Assembly: GCA_023400055.1 (NCBI GenBank)
Contig: JAEXFN010000041.1
Location: 3,021 to 67,020 of the forward strand
Source of the DNA: Bacillota bacterium
GTDB lineage: Bacteria > Bacillota > UBA4882 > UBA8346
Reading direction: 5' to 3'
Length of the DNA: 64,000 bases
The translations under genes and the position numbers were made by a program. Shown here piece after piece: positions 8,999 through 16,970 of this stretch. A model generated the notes under the pieces. The model ran no database searches. It was given only the letters and a program-made list of their open reading frames with translations, and was not told the origin of the DNA. The first letter of the stretch is position 1. Each line of letters opens with the position of its first letter.

Positions 8999-9944
8999 CA
9001 TTGTCGCGCTAGGAGAGTTATTAATCGATTTCACGCCGGCCGGAGTCTCCGCGGAAGGGCAACCGCTATTCGCGCAGAATCCCGGCGGAGCGCCGGCCAA
9101 CCTGTTGACGGCCGTTGCGAAACTGGGCAAAAAAGGCGCTTTCCTGGGGATGGTCGGTCAAGACCAATTCGGAATATTTTTACGGCGGGTTCTCCGGGAG
9201 AATGGAGTGGATGATCGGGGCCTGAAACAGACCACAGCCGCACCGACGACCCTGGCCTTTGTCCATCTGGACTCTTCCGGGGACCGTTCTTTCAGTTTTT
9301 ACCGTAAGCCCGGGGCAGACCTGATGATCCGGACGGAGGACTTGGGCTACGAGGTTATCCAAAGCGCCAAGGTTTTTCATTTCGGGTCGCTCTCGCTGAC
9401 GGACGAACCGGCGCGGAGCGCTACGTTGCAAGCGGTGCGCTTCGCCAAAGAACACGGTTCGCTGATTTCCTTCGATCCCAATTACCGGCCGCTTTTGTGG
9501 AATAATATCGCCGCCGCCAGGGAACAAATCCGCTCGGTGCTTGAGAATGTCGACATCATCAAGGTATCCGAGGAAGAGTTGGAATTGATAACGGGTACTG
9601 CCGATCTTGAAAAAGGCTCGGCAATCCTTTATGAACTGGGGATCGACTTGATATTGGTCACTCTCGGGCCGGCGGGATGTTTTTACCGTTATCCGCAAGG
9701 GACCGGCCGGTTGAATGGTTTCGCCGTGAAAACGGTCGATACGACCGGCGCCGGGGATGCCTTCCTGGGCGGAGCCTTATATTGGCTGAGCGGGATTCCG
9801 CTCCACCAGATCCGCACGCTGGACCGGCAAAAGCTGGAACAGATCATCCGTTTCGCCAATGCGGTGGGCGCTTTGACCACCACCAAAAAAGGAGCGATCC
9901 CCGCTTTGCCGGATCTGGAAGAGGTCCGGCGATTAATCCGGTGA
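8991..9944 (+). CDS. PfkB-family sugar kinase, probable fructokinase
   Basis: A 317-residue ribokinase/PfkB kinase: GELLIDF near the start, the NPGGAPANLLTAVAKLG sugar-binding signature, and the C-terminal DTTGAGDAFLGGALYWL signature carrying the catalytic Asp. It would phosphorylate the ketose made by the upstream dehydrogenases (fructose or a related ketose) with ATP. The ATG at 8991 lies inside the end of the previous gene. It is the last gene of the operon and is followed by a strong terminator. Confidence 0.88.
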   Translation: MFDIVALGELLIDFTPAGVSAEGQPLFAQNPGGAPANLLTAVAKLGKKGAFLGMVGQDQFGIFLRRVLRENGVDDRGLKQTTAAPTTLAFVHLDSSGDRSFSFYRKPGADLMIRTEDLGYEVIQSAKVFHFGSLSLTDEPARSATLQAVRFAKEHGSLISFDPNYRPLLWNNIAAAREQIRSVLENVDIIKVSEEELELITGTADLEKGSAILYELGIDLILVTLGPAGCFYRYPQGTGRLNGFAVKTVDTTGAGDAFLGGALYWLSGIPLHQIRTLDRQKLEQIIRFANAVGALTTTKKGAIPALPDLEEVRRLIR

Positions 9945-9988
9945 GATGGTTTTTCATGTTTGGATTGGACAGTTTAATCGGAGCCCAA

Positions 9989-10042
9989 GGGGCTGTTGCA
10001 CAACTAACAAATAAAAGTTAGGGTGCAGCAGCCCCTTTTTTT
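9989..10042 (+). terminator. Terminator of the polyol operon
   Basis: GGGGCTGTTGCA (9989-10000) pairs with TGCAGCAGCCCC (10024-10035) with one G-U pair, followed by seven T. A clear intrinsic terminator; the stem also resembles IS-end-like sequences, but no transposase is near. Confidence 0.88.
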
Positions 10043-10077
10043 AGATGTAGCTCAATTCTTAGAATAATTAATTGGAT

Positions 10078-10110
10078 ATTGTTGAAATAGAAACAAAAGT
10101 TTATTATAGT
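10078..10110 (+). promoter_or_regulatory. marR promoter with overlapping predicted operator
   Basis: TTGAAA (10082-10087), a 17-base spacer and TATAGT (10105-10110). TTGTT (10079-10083) and AACAA (10092-10096) form an inverted repeat with an 8-base spacer over the -35. The same GTTG-N6-AAAC pattern occurs twice before the flavoprotein genes, so autorepression by the MarR protein is likely. Confidence 0.72.
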
Positions 10111-10144
10111 ATTGTTAGGGCACCAACGGCTGGGAGGATGGGCC

Positions 10145-10630
10145 ATGAACAAAGAAGAACAGCTCATAATGAGTCTCAGGGACTTCGTATACAAGATGGA
10201 ATCGCTTAATAAGTTTAAGATGAAAGACAGTCTGAAGGGTTATAAGCCTTCCGAAGTCCATTGCATCGAATACATTGGAAAAAGTGTAGATCCCAATGTG
10301 ACCAAACTGGCGGAGTCCTTTTATGTGACGCGGGGCGCCATAAGTAAAATAACGAAGAAGCTCATCAAAAAAGGCCTTATCGAAAGCTACCAGAAGCCGG
10401 ATAACAAGAAAGAAATCTATTTTCGCTTGACTTCACAAGGAAAAGCCATTAACCAAGTCCATGAGAAACTGCACCAAGAGTTTCAAGAGCGGGATAAAGC
10501 CGTATTTGAGCAGGTAACCGAGGAACAGTTTGATATCATGCTTAGCGTCGTGGAAAAGTACAGCCGGCATTTGGATGCCGAAATAAAGAAGCTCGGCGTG
10601 GATATAAGCGATGGAAATGATTTTGAATAA
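10145..10630 (+). CDS. MarR-family transcriptional regulator
   Basis: A 161-residue winged-helix regulator: VTKLAESFYVTRGAISKITKKLIKKGLI is the recognition helix-turn-helix and RLTSQGKA the wing. It would repress its own promoter and the flavoprotein/MFS operon through the GTTG-N6-AAAC sites, and release DNA on binding a small phenolic or redox-active compound. GGGAGG precedes the ATG at 10145; an upstream ATG (10112) lacks this. The gene is visibly more AT-rich than the polyol operon, which hints at acquisition with its neighbours. Confidence 0.88.
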   Translation: MNKEEQLIMSLRDFVYKMESLNKFKMKDSLKGYKPSEVHCIEYIGKSVDPNVTKLAESFYVTRGAISKITKKLIKKGLIESYQKPDNKKEIYFRLTSQGKAINQVHEKLHQEFQERDKAVFEQVTEEQFDIMLSVVEKYSRHLDAEIKKLGVDISDGNDFE

Positions 10631-10633
10631 TGG

Positions 10634-10726
10634 GGTTGTATCATAAAGTAGCCTAAAGAAAAGCAGGGGTAAGTACATTCTGGTACCTATCCCTGCTTTT
10701 TCTCTGGCCATCTTTATGATATAACC
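10634..10726. repeat. Nested inverted repeat after marR, includes a terminator
   Basis: Outer arms of 15 bases (10634-10648 and 10712-10726) match except for one G-U pair. The inner arms AAAAGCAGGG (10659-10668) and CCCTGCTTTT (10691-10700) end in T and would terminate marR transcription. The overall form is like a small terminal-inverted-repeat element (MITE). Confidence 0.65.
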
Positions 10727-10730
10727 TCAC

Positions 10731-10790
10731 TTTATTGTTGACAGGGAAACAATAAAACGATAGAATAATTATGTTGCCGAGGAAACATAA
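10731..10790 (+). promoter_or_regulatory. Flavoprotein operon promoter with two predicted MarR operators
   Basis: Consensus TTGACA (10738-10743), a 17-base spacer and TAGAAT (10761-10766). Operator 1 is the perfect 9-base inverted repeat TTTATTGTT/AACAATAAA (10731-10739, 10748-10756) over the -35. Operator 2 is TTATGTT/AACATAA (10769-10775, 10784-10790) over the transcription start. Both have 8-base spacers and share the GTTG-N6-AAAC core with the marR promoter. Confidence 0.8.
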
Positions 10791-10883
10791 CTGTTCTTTG
10801 AGGTGAGAATTTAAATGTGTAAATTTAAATCAATCAACACACAATCTACAGAACAAAGCGTTGCCAAGGAGGAAAGAGGAAAG

Positions 10884-11468
10884 ATGAAAATCATCGGACT
10901 TATCGCGAGTCCGCGGAAAGAAGGCAATACCGCCTGGATAGTCAATAAAATACTCGAAGGCGCGAAAGAGCAGGGCGCCGAAATTCAATCTTGGTATTTC
11001 AGCGATCTGGATATCCAACCGTGCCGGGGTTGCTGGGGCTGTCACAAGGGCGATCAGGGTTGTGTTATCAAAGACGACATGCAGAAACTCAATGATGCGA
11101 TCGATCATGCCCATGCCATTGTTTTCGGCTCGCCGATTTACATGACGCAGATGAGTGCCCAGGCGAAGATAATCATCGACCGGCTGTTTGCGCGATTTTT
11201 GCCGCGCTACTCTCCGTATTTCAAAGCAGAAAATGCCGCGCAAAAAAAGCTGATTCTTACGTTTAATCAGGGTAATCCTGATTCCGGCCTGTTCCAGCCG
11301 TATATTGATTATACGAAACACATGTTTGAGTTGCTGGAATTTGATGTGAAAGAGGTACCTGTGGTTACCGGTATGCGCAATGGACCGGCGCATGAAAGAG
11401 AAGATCTGCACACTCTCCTGAAGGATATCGGTTCATCGTTGGTTGCGGAACGATTCCCGGAATCATGA
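10884..11468 (+). CDS. Iron-sulfur flavoprotein / NADPH-dependent FMN reductase family
   Basis: A 194-residue flavodoxin-fold protein: SPRKEGNT phosphate-binding loop for FMN and GSPIYMTQMSAQAK as the second FMN contact. A compact cysteine motif (C47, C50, C53, C60; CX2CX2CX6C) matches the 4Fe-4S motif of Isf proteins. It would carry out reduction of quinones, O2/peroxide or xenobiotics. AAGGAGG lies 11 bases before ATG 10884; an in-frame ATG at 10815 also has a ribosome site (GAGGTGAG), so a 23-residue extension is possible. First gene of the predicted MarR-controlled unit. Confidence 0.85.
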   Translation: MKIIGLIASPRKEGNTAWIVNKILEGAKEQGAEIQSWYFSDLDIQPCRGCWGCHKGDQGCVIKDDMQKLNDAIDHAHAIVFGSPIYMTQMSAQAKIIIDRLFARFLPRYSPYFKAENAAQKKLILTFNQGNPDSGLFQPYIDYTKHMFELLEFDVKEVPVVTGMRNGPAHEREDLHTLLKDIGSSLVAERFPES

Positions 11469-11504
11469 TATTTTTAACTCATGATAGAAAGAAGCGGATA
11501 CTTG

Positions 11505-12149
11505 ATGAAACTTATCGCTGTTTGCGGTAGCGCGAGAAAACAAGGCAATACCGCAAAAATGTTACGCCAAGTCATTGAAGGCGCAAAATCAGTAGGTGCT
11601 GAAACCGAATTTGTCAATCTTTTTGACCTAAACTACCAAGACTGTATCAGTTGTTATGCTTGTAAATTGAAAAATAGTAAGTCGTTTGGACATTGTACGG
11701 TAAATGATGAACTTAAGCCTTTGCTGGAAGATATTGAACAATCCGATGCAATTGTGCTCGGTTCGCCGATTTATTACGGAAATCTGTCCGGTCAAATGCG
11801 TTCATTTACGGATAGATTGCTTTTCCAATATCTTGATTATGGCGGTACGGGTACGGGTCCTAAACCCAAGAACTTTAAAACCGCTTTGATTGTAACGATG
11901 AATGTGAATGACGAGATCTATGTTGAAAGAGGGTTCAAGGATACTTTAGTCAGTTTTTCAGAAATGATGGGCCATACCTTGGGCAGTTGTGAACTACTGA
12001 CTTTGACTGATACCGCTCTGTTTGACGATTATTCTAAGTATGTTTATCGGATGCCGGATAAAGAAGCAAAATCGAATCGTGTCGAAAAAATAGCGGCTGA
12101 GGATTTGCAAAAAGCATTTGATTTGGGAGTCAGACTTATTAAATCATAA
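11505..12149 (+). CDS. Flavodoxin-family FMN reductase with cysteine motif
   Basis: A 214-residue paralogue of the preceding gene: GSARKQGNT FMN loop, GSPIYYGNLSGQMRSFTDR second contact, and cysteines C47, C50, C53, C64 (CX2CX2CX10C), a looser iron-sulfur-type motif. Together the pair could form a reductase system for a toxic compound exported by the following MFS pump. The start was taken at MKLIAV; an ATG 24 bases upstream is possible. AT-rich codon use compared with flanking operons. Confidence 0.82.
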   Translation: MKLIAVCGSARKQGNTAKMLRQVIEGAKSVGAETEFVNLFDLNYQDCISCYACKLKNSKSFGHCTVNDELKPLLEDIEQSDAIVLGSPIYYGNLSGQMRSFTDRLLFQYLDYGGTGTGPKPKNFKTALIVTMNVNDEIYVERGFKDTLVSFSEMMGHTLGSCELLTLTDTALFDDYSKYVYRMPDKEAKSNRVEKIAAEDLQKAFDLGVRLIKS

Positions 12150-12237
12150 TGAAAGGTTGAAGCATGGTCATGGTCACAAATTATAATGAAATTCAAAAAA
12201 TCAAGCGGAGAATGATACCGTGATACAGGGAGAAAAT

Positions 12238-13656
12238 ATGAACAGGAAACGCCGCACATTTGCCTTAGTCATACTGCTGTTCGGCGCTTTTATGGACATC
12301 TTGGATACCATGATCATCAACATTGCCATACCCTCAATTCAAAGTGGTTTACGGGCCAGTTCAGCGGCTGTCGAGTGGACGGCGAACGCCTATATCCTCG
12401 GAATGGCACTGTTTATCATTACCGGCGGGCGACTGGGGGATATTTTCGGTCGCAAAAAAATGTTCATGCTAGGCATAGCCGGGTTTACTATTTTCTCCGC
12501 TTTTTCAGGTTTGGCCTCCACCATCAATGTGTTGATTTTTTCCAGAGCAATCCAGGGAATCATGGCCGCGATGATGGTGCCCCAGGTGCTTTCCTATATC
12601 CAAGTTTTATTTGCGCCGAAAGAACGGGCCGGGGCGCTTGGCGCCTATGGCGGAATCAGCGGCTTTGCAACTGTTGGCGGGCCGATACTAGCGGCATTCC
12701 TGATCAAGATTAATCTTTTACAACTGGGTTGGCGTACCATATTCCTCATTAATATTCCGGTCGGAGTTTTCATTTTTATAGCCGCTGCGATCGTGCTCGC
12801 GGAATCAAAATCACTAAACCCGTTACGGGTAGATACCTTGGGTACGCTCATGGCGATGGCTGCGCTGATAATGCTGCTGTATCCGCTGATACAGGGGAAT
12901 AGCCTGGGTTGGCCTGTTTGGACCTATATTTCAATGGCAGCTTCGCTCATCGTGGCTATCCTTTTTATTGCCTATGAAAAACACCGTACGAAACGGAATC
13001 AATCTCCTTTAATCGCACTGAACCTTTTCCAGTTTAAGAGCTTTATTGGCGGGATATCGGTATTTACCTTATTTATGATTGCCATGAGCGGCTATTTCCT
13101 CGTCTTTACATTTTACTTACAGATGGGATTACATTTTACGCCTTTGCACGCGGCCTGGACCGCATTGCCATTTTCGCTGATGGTCCCGGCAATGGCGGGG
13201 TTTTCAGTAATGAAATTGGCGCCGCGGCATGGCCGTAAGGTCGTCGTATGGGGTTTGATCTTATGCGCGCTTGGGCTTGCAGGCGTCGAATTCGTGATGC
13301 ACGGAGCCGGTACATCCCTGCGCAGTTGGCAGTTGCTTCCGGTGCTTCTGATCGGCGGTGCGGGTATGGGCATGGTTGCAGCGCCTCTTACTGATTTTAG
13401 TATTTCACAAGTTCCTGGGCAGGATGCGGGTTCGGCTTCCGGTATTTTGAACATGATGCAGCAGGTCGGCAGCAGTATCGGCATTGCTATTCTCGGTACG
13501 ATTTTTTTCAATTCGATTGGAAGTTCATTTGCAATCAGCGGATTTGCTATGGGCGTAAGATATGCCATTTGGTCGGCTGTCGGTATTTTGATCGTAACGA
13601 TACCATTTGTTTTCTTACTCCCCAAAAAGATACACCAACATACTGACAACCTGTAA
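12238..13656 (+). CDS. MFS multidrug exporter, DHA2 (14-helix) family
   Basis: A 472-residue EmrB/QacA-type drug:H+ antiporter. It has the MDILDTMIINIAIPSIQ motif of helix 1, motif A GGRLGDIFGRKK between helices 2 and 3, and 14 predicted hydrophobic segments. GGGAG precedes ATG 12238; an upstream GTG at 12220 is less likely. It is the third gene after the MarR-type operators, so export of the inducing compound is the simplest role. Confidence 0.88.
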   Translation: MNRKRRTFALVILLFGAFMDILDTMIINIAIPSIQSGLRASSAAVEWTANAYILGMALFIITGGRLGDIFGRKKMFMLGIAGFTIFSAFSGLASTINVLIFSRAIQGIMAAMMVPQVLSYIQVLFAPKERAGALGAYGGISGFATVGGPILAAFLIKINLLQLGWRTIFLINIPVGVFIFIAAAIVLAESKSLNPLRVDTLGTLMAMAALIMLLYPLIQGNSLGWPVWTYISMAASLIVAILFIAYEKHRTKRNQSPLIALNLFQFKSFIGGISVFTLFMIAMSGYFLVFTFYLQMGLHFTPLHAAWTALPFSLMVPAMAGFSVMKLAPRHGRKVVVWGLILCALGLAGVEFVMHGAGTSLRSWQLLPVLLIGGAGMGMVAAPLTDFSISQVPGQDAGSASGILNMMQQVGSSIGIAILGTIFFNSIGSSFAISGFAMGVRYAIWSAVGILIVTIPFVFLLPKKIHQHTDNL

Positions 13657-13660
13657 AAAA

Positions 13661-13840
13661 TGACCGAAAGTCCGTCGGTATTACCGACGGACTCTCCAAT
13701 GAAAAACAACTTCCATGATCGATATTATATCGCGAAAAGCCGGGCCTGAAGTATCGTTTTCGTACCCGAAAAGTATCATCCGCCTCCCGAACCATGATTC
13801 GCAGGATTCAAGGATTAACATGATTCAATTCGGCCGGGGA
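13661..13840 (-). repeat. Interspersed repeat family I, copy 1
   Basis: Reverse complement closely matches 42495-42702 for about 180 bases and 55337-55494 for the central 110. Conserved parts are a TATAAT box, ATGGAAGTTGT, and the perfect hairpin AGTCCGTCGGT/ACCGACGGACT (here 13669-13693). Placed directly after the MFS gene, its hairpin may also end that transcript. Confidence 0.85.
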
Positions 13841-13870
13841 GCCTCAGGGATCCTTACATTAAAAAGAGCC

Positions 13871-13954
13871 GATCACGGATTGAAGGATTTCACGGAAAAA
13901 CCCACTTCCCGATCGCTAGGCCGCGGAATCCTTCCATCCGTTAAATCCGTGATC
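13871..13954. repeat. Inverted repeat, 11-base arms
   Basis: GATCACGGATT (13871-13881) and AATCCGTGATC (13944-13954) are exact complements; the intervening sequence carries further CGGAT/ATCCG pieces. A run CTTTTTG follows. Unknown role; possibly a terminator or a decayed small mobile element. Confidence 0.5.
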
Positions 13955-14562
13955 AAGTCTTTTTGCGGATCAAGGAGATCTCAGTCACTCAACAAGCGGT
14001 TCTGCCTCAGCTATCTATACGGAACTAACTTGATAATCAATAGCTCATTTCCTCACAAAACGATCATTTTCAGCTCCGCAACCGGCTCACAATAAATTCA
14101 TCTTAAAAAAATAGCAACTCAATTTTCCTCGAGAAAAATTATTTCAATGATGCAATTCCGCCCAGCCGCAATCATTTCAAACGGATTAAAACGGCTCGTT
14201 CCCCGCCCGCCGGACTTTCGTAACCATTTTTGACTTTGGTCAGTCTTTTTCCCCGACAGAAAGGGAAAAAAACATGATTGTAGAAATAATGTAATATTAA
14301 GGATTACGGTTTGACTGACGATGGGATGACGCCCGGATTGTTATAACGATTCATCCGCCTGGTTCATGAGTAGCGATGAATGGGCGGGTGGCGCAAAGAA
14401 ATATGTCGGACGGCCAAAGCTGAAGGGGGTCGGTTCAACATAGGCGGCCCCAGTCTGGGTTCTCAAATGTTAATATTTAATTAAGGGACGAACTTTTTCT
14501 CTGGCGTGGTAATTTTCCGAAAGTAAAAATCGCAGTGGCGTTGATGGGGGCGACAGTTGGCA

Positions 14563-15996
14563 ATGAAGCGATTTTGCAGAGGAAGTTTGGTAATTTTTTT
14601 GGTAATTGCCGTGATCACAGCCGCGAAACCTACCTTCGGGATCATGAGTGAACAGGCGAAATGGACCCAATTCAAGAATGACCATCTGACCATCCACCTG
14701 TTATCGGAGGATACGCCCCCGACGATGGCGGTCAAATCGGTCGTGAATGAATTTACGGCCAAGACCGGAATCAAAGTGGAGATCACCCAGACGAGATTAG
14801 AGGACGTGGTGGCCAAGACCATCCTGGACTTTTCCGCCAAGGCCGGCGATATCGAGTTGATCTATTCCGATCCTTACCAGATCCTGTCGCCGTTTCACGG
14901 CTATTTGGCCGACATGCGCAAGTTCATGAACGATCCGACCCTCCCCAAAATACCGCTGGGATTGAACGATTTCATCAAAACCGACTTGATCGCCGGCGGC
15001 TATATGATCGACAAGCAACGTTTGCTGGGCATTCCTTATGACTGTCCCACCATGATCTGGATCTATCGCAAGGATATTTTCCTAAAATACAAGGATAAAT
15101 TCATGGCCGAAAAAGGGTATGACTGGACCCCCGGCAGCAATCTGAGTTGGGAGCAGTATTATGAAATCGCCAAATGGATCAATGAGCATGTTCCGGAGGT
15201 TAGGGCGGGCACCGGCCACCAGGCGTTGATGTACGATTCGCTGCAGTGCGATTTCAGCAATGTGCTGGCGGCATACGGCGGCAAGTATTTCGCCAATGAT
15301 CAAGTCAATTTGTGGGGTTCCAATCTTCCCGGCAAGTGCATGTTGGATCAGCCCCAGGCGATCGCGGCGACCCGCTTTTATAAGAAGTTGCTCCAGATCG
15401 CCCACCCAGGCAGCACTTCCTGGGACTGGAACGGCCTGGCCGAAGCCTTTGCCGCGGGCGATATCGCGATGGCCCCGGAGTTTCATGAATTCGCGGCGAC
15501 CTTCGAAGACCCGGCCCGCTCCAAAGTGGCCGGCAGAGTCGGTTACGCGCTGTTGCCGCACGGCGTCAACGGCAGCAAGAACCATTGGGGCGGCACCAAT
15601 ATTTCCATCAACTCCTACGCGTCGGAGAAAAAGCAGAAGGCGGCTTGGCTGTATATTCTCTGGGCCACCAGTCCTACGGTCCAGAAAAAGTTGCTGTTGC
15701 GCGGCTCCACCCCCACCCGCTACTCCGTCTATAACGATCCTTTCGTAAAACAATGGATCAAATTTAAAGTGAATCCGATCATGGAGTCCCTGCATACGGT
15801 CACCGAGGCCTGGAAACCGGAGAATATCTTTTTGCGGCCCAAGACGCCCTACTGGTTGGACGTCAACGCCGTGGTTTTCACCAATTTGTCGTATATGTTG
15901 GCCGGAAAGCTCTCCCCCGAGGAAGCGATGCGCGACGCGACCATCAAAATCGATCGAATCACCGGGTATAACAAGGTCAAAAAGTACCTCAATTGA
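14563..15996 (+). CDS. ABC transporter sugar-binding protein
   Basis: A 477-residue extracytoplasmic binding protein with an N-terminal signal sequence (RFCRGSLVIFLVIAVITAA). The mature part has IELIYSDPYQILSPF and a late NHWGGTNISINSYASEKKQKAAWLYILWATS segment typical of family 1 solute-binding proteins. ATG 14563 was chosen over the TTG two codons upstream. It starts a three-gene transporter operon without enzymes, so the substrate cannot be named; large GH-product-type sugars are possible. Confidence 0.87.
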   Translation: MKRFCRGSLVIFLVIAVITAAKPTFGIMSEQAKWTQFKNDHLTIHLLSEDTPPTMAVKSVVNEFTAKTGIKVEITQTRLEDVVAKTILDFSAKAGDIELIYSDPYQILSPFHGYLADMRKFMNDPTLPKIPLGLNDFIKTDLIAGGYMIDKQRLLGIPYDCPTMIWIYRKDIFLKYKDKFMAEKGYDWTPGSNLSWEQYYEIAKWINEHVPEVRAGTGHQALMYDSLQCDFSNVLAAYGGKYFANDQVNLWGSNLPGKCMLDQPQAIAATRFYKKLLQIAHPGSTSWDWNGLAEAFAAGDIAMAPEFHEFAATFEDPARSKVAGRVGYALLPHGVNGSKNHWGGTNISINSYASEKKQKAAWLYILWATSPTVQKKLLLRGSTPTRYSVYNDPFVKQWIKFKVNPIMESLHTVTEAWKPENIFLRPKTPYWLDVNAVVFTNLSYMLAGKLSPEEAMRDATIKIDRITGYNKVKKYLN

Positions 15997-16043
15997 GTGA
16001 AGCGGCGTCGTTGCCAAGGGTTTGAGTCCAAACGGAACCTGGG

Positions 16044-16970
16044 GTGAAGAACTTGTTCAGAGTTATCAGCCGTTTGATCCCGGTCAAGCCAAAGAATGGC
16101 GTTTTGATCGCGACGGAATTGAAAATGTTGTTGCCGAGCCTGATCATACTGGCGGCCATCAGCGTCTACCCTTTTGTCACGATGGTGGTCATGAGCTTTT
16201 ACGACAGCCCGAAGATGCCGGGGCAGATAGCGGATTTCATCGGCTTGGACAATTGGGTGAGAATGCTGTACGACGGCGGAGTCTGGAATTCGTGGCTAGT
16301 CACCTTGGTTTATTTTGTTTTGGCCTTATCGCTGCAGTTGGTTTTGGGCATCGTCATTTCACTGGCATTGGATCAATTTAAAAAATTACGGGGACTGTTA
16401 ACCACCCTGATTCTCGCGCCAATGTTCATGGCCCCGGTTTCGGTCGGTTTGCTGTGGCACTTTCTGTTTCACGACAGTTATGGCATCTATACGTATTTCG
16501 TTCACCAGTTGGGCTTTTTCAACGACATCAGCATCCTGGGGAATATCCACACCGCCCTGCCGGCCATCATTTTGATGGAAACCTGGGAATGGACGCCATT
16601 GATCGCGATCATTATCATCGCCGGGTTACAATCCTTGTCGGATGAGATTTATGAGGCCGCCATCATCGATGGGGCGAACTATTGGCAACAGTTGATTTAT
16701 ATTACGCTGCCATTGTTGCGGCAGACCATTACCGTGGCTCTGTTGATCAGGACCATGGATATCCTGCGCTTTTACGACACGATCATGGTCAACACCGGCG
16801 GCGGACCGGCCAATTCCACCAAGATCCTGGCCATTCGCATTTTCGAATACGGCTTCCGGCTGTTTAACTTCGGTTACGCCGCCGTGCTGGGCTTGACGCT
16901 GCTCTTGGTCAGCATCGTTTTGGCCAATATTTTCGTGAAAGTCTTGATTGAAGAAGGAGAGATGGAATAG
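16044..16970 (+). CDS. ABC transporter permease, carbohydrate
   Basis: A 308-residue MalF-class permease with six predicted helices and the EAA loop EAAIIDGANYWQQLIYITLPLL. It starts at GTG 16044; a TTG at 16053 preceded by GGGGTGA is an alternative. It is followed with no spacing by the second permease, so the two are produced together. No ATPase gene is adjacent. Confidence 0.87.
   Translation: MKNLFRVISRLIPVKPKNGVLIATELKMLLPSLIILAAISVYPFVTMVVMSFYDSPKMPGQIADFIGLDNWVRMLYDGGVWNSWLVTLVYFVLALSLQLVLGIVISLALDQFKKLRGLLTTLILAPMFMAPVSVGLLWHFLFHDSYGIYTYFVHQLGFFNDISILGNIHTALPAIILMETWEWTPLIAIIIIAGLQSLSDEIYEAAIIDGANYWQQLIYITLPLLRQTITVALLIRTMDILRFYDTIMVNTGGGPANSTKILAIRIFEYGFRLFNFGYAAVLGLTLLLVSIVLANIFVKVLIEEGEME

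Larger units (their letters stand above)
13657..14562. other. Intergenic region rich in repeats
   Basis: Contains a family I repeat copy (13661-13840), an 11-base inverted repeat (13871-13954) and a 28-base sequence (14012-14039) found again at 55497. At about 14350-14392 CCGCC/GGGCGG and TTCAT/ATGAA nest into a hairpin within the probable leader of the next operon. No gene supported. Confidence 0.6.

Noticed and set aside
9989..10042. Insertion-sequence end
   Set aside because: The GGGGCTGTTGCA arms recall some IS termini, but both arms lie within 54 bases, no transposase is near, and a T-run directly follows, so a terminator explains it.
13715..14095. 126-codon open frame after the MFS gene
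   Set aside because: Begins inside a family I repeat and crosses an inverted repeat; translation has no recognisable features.
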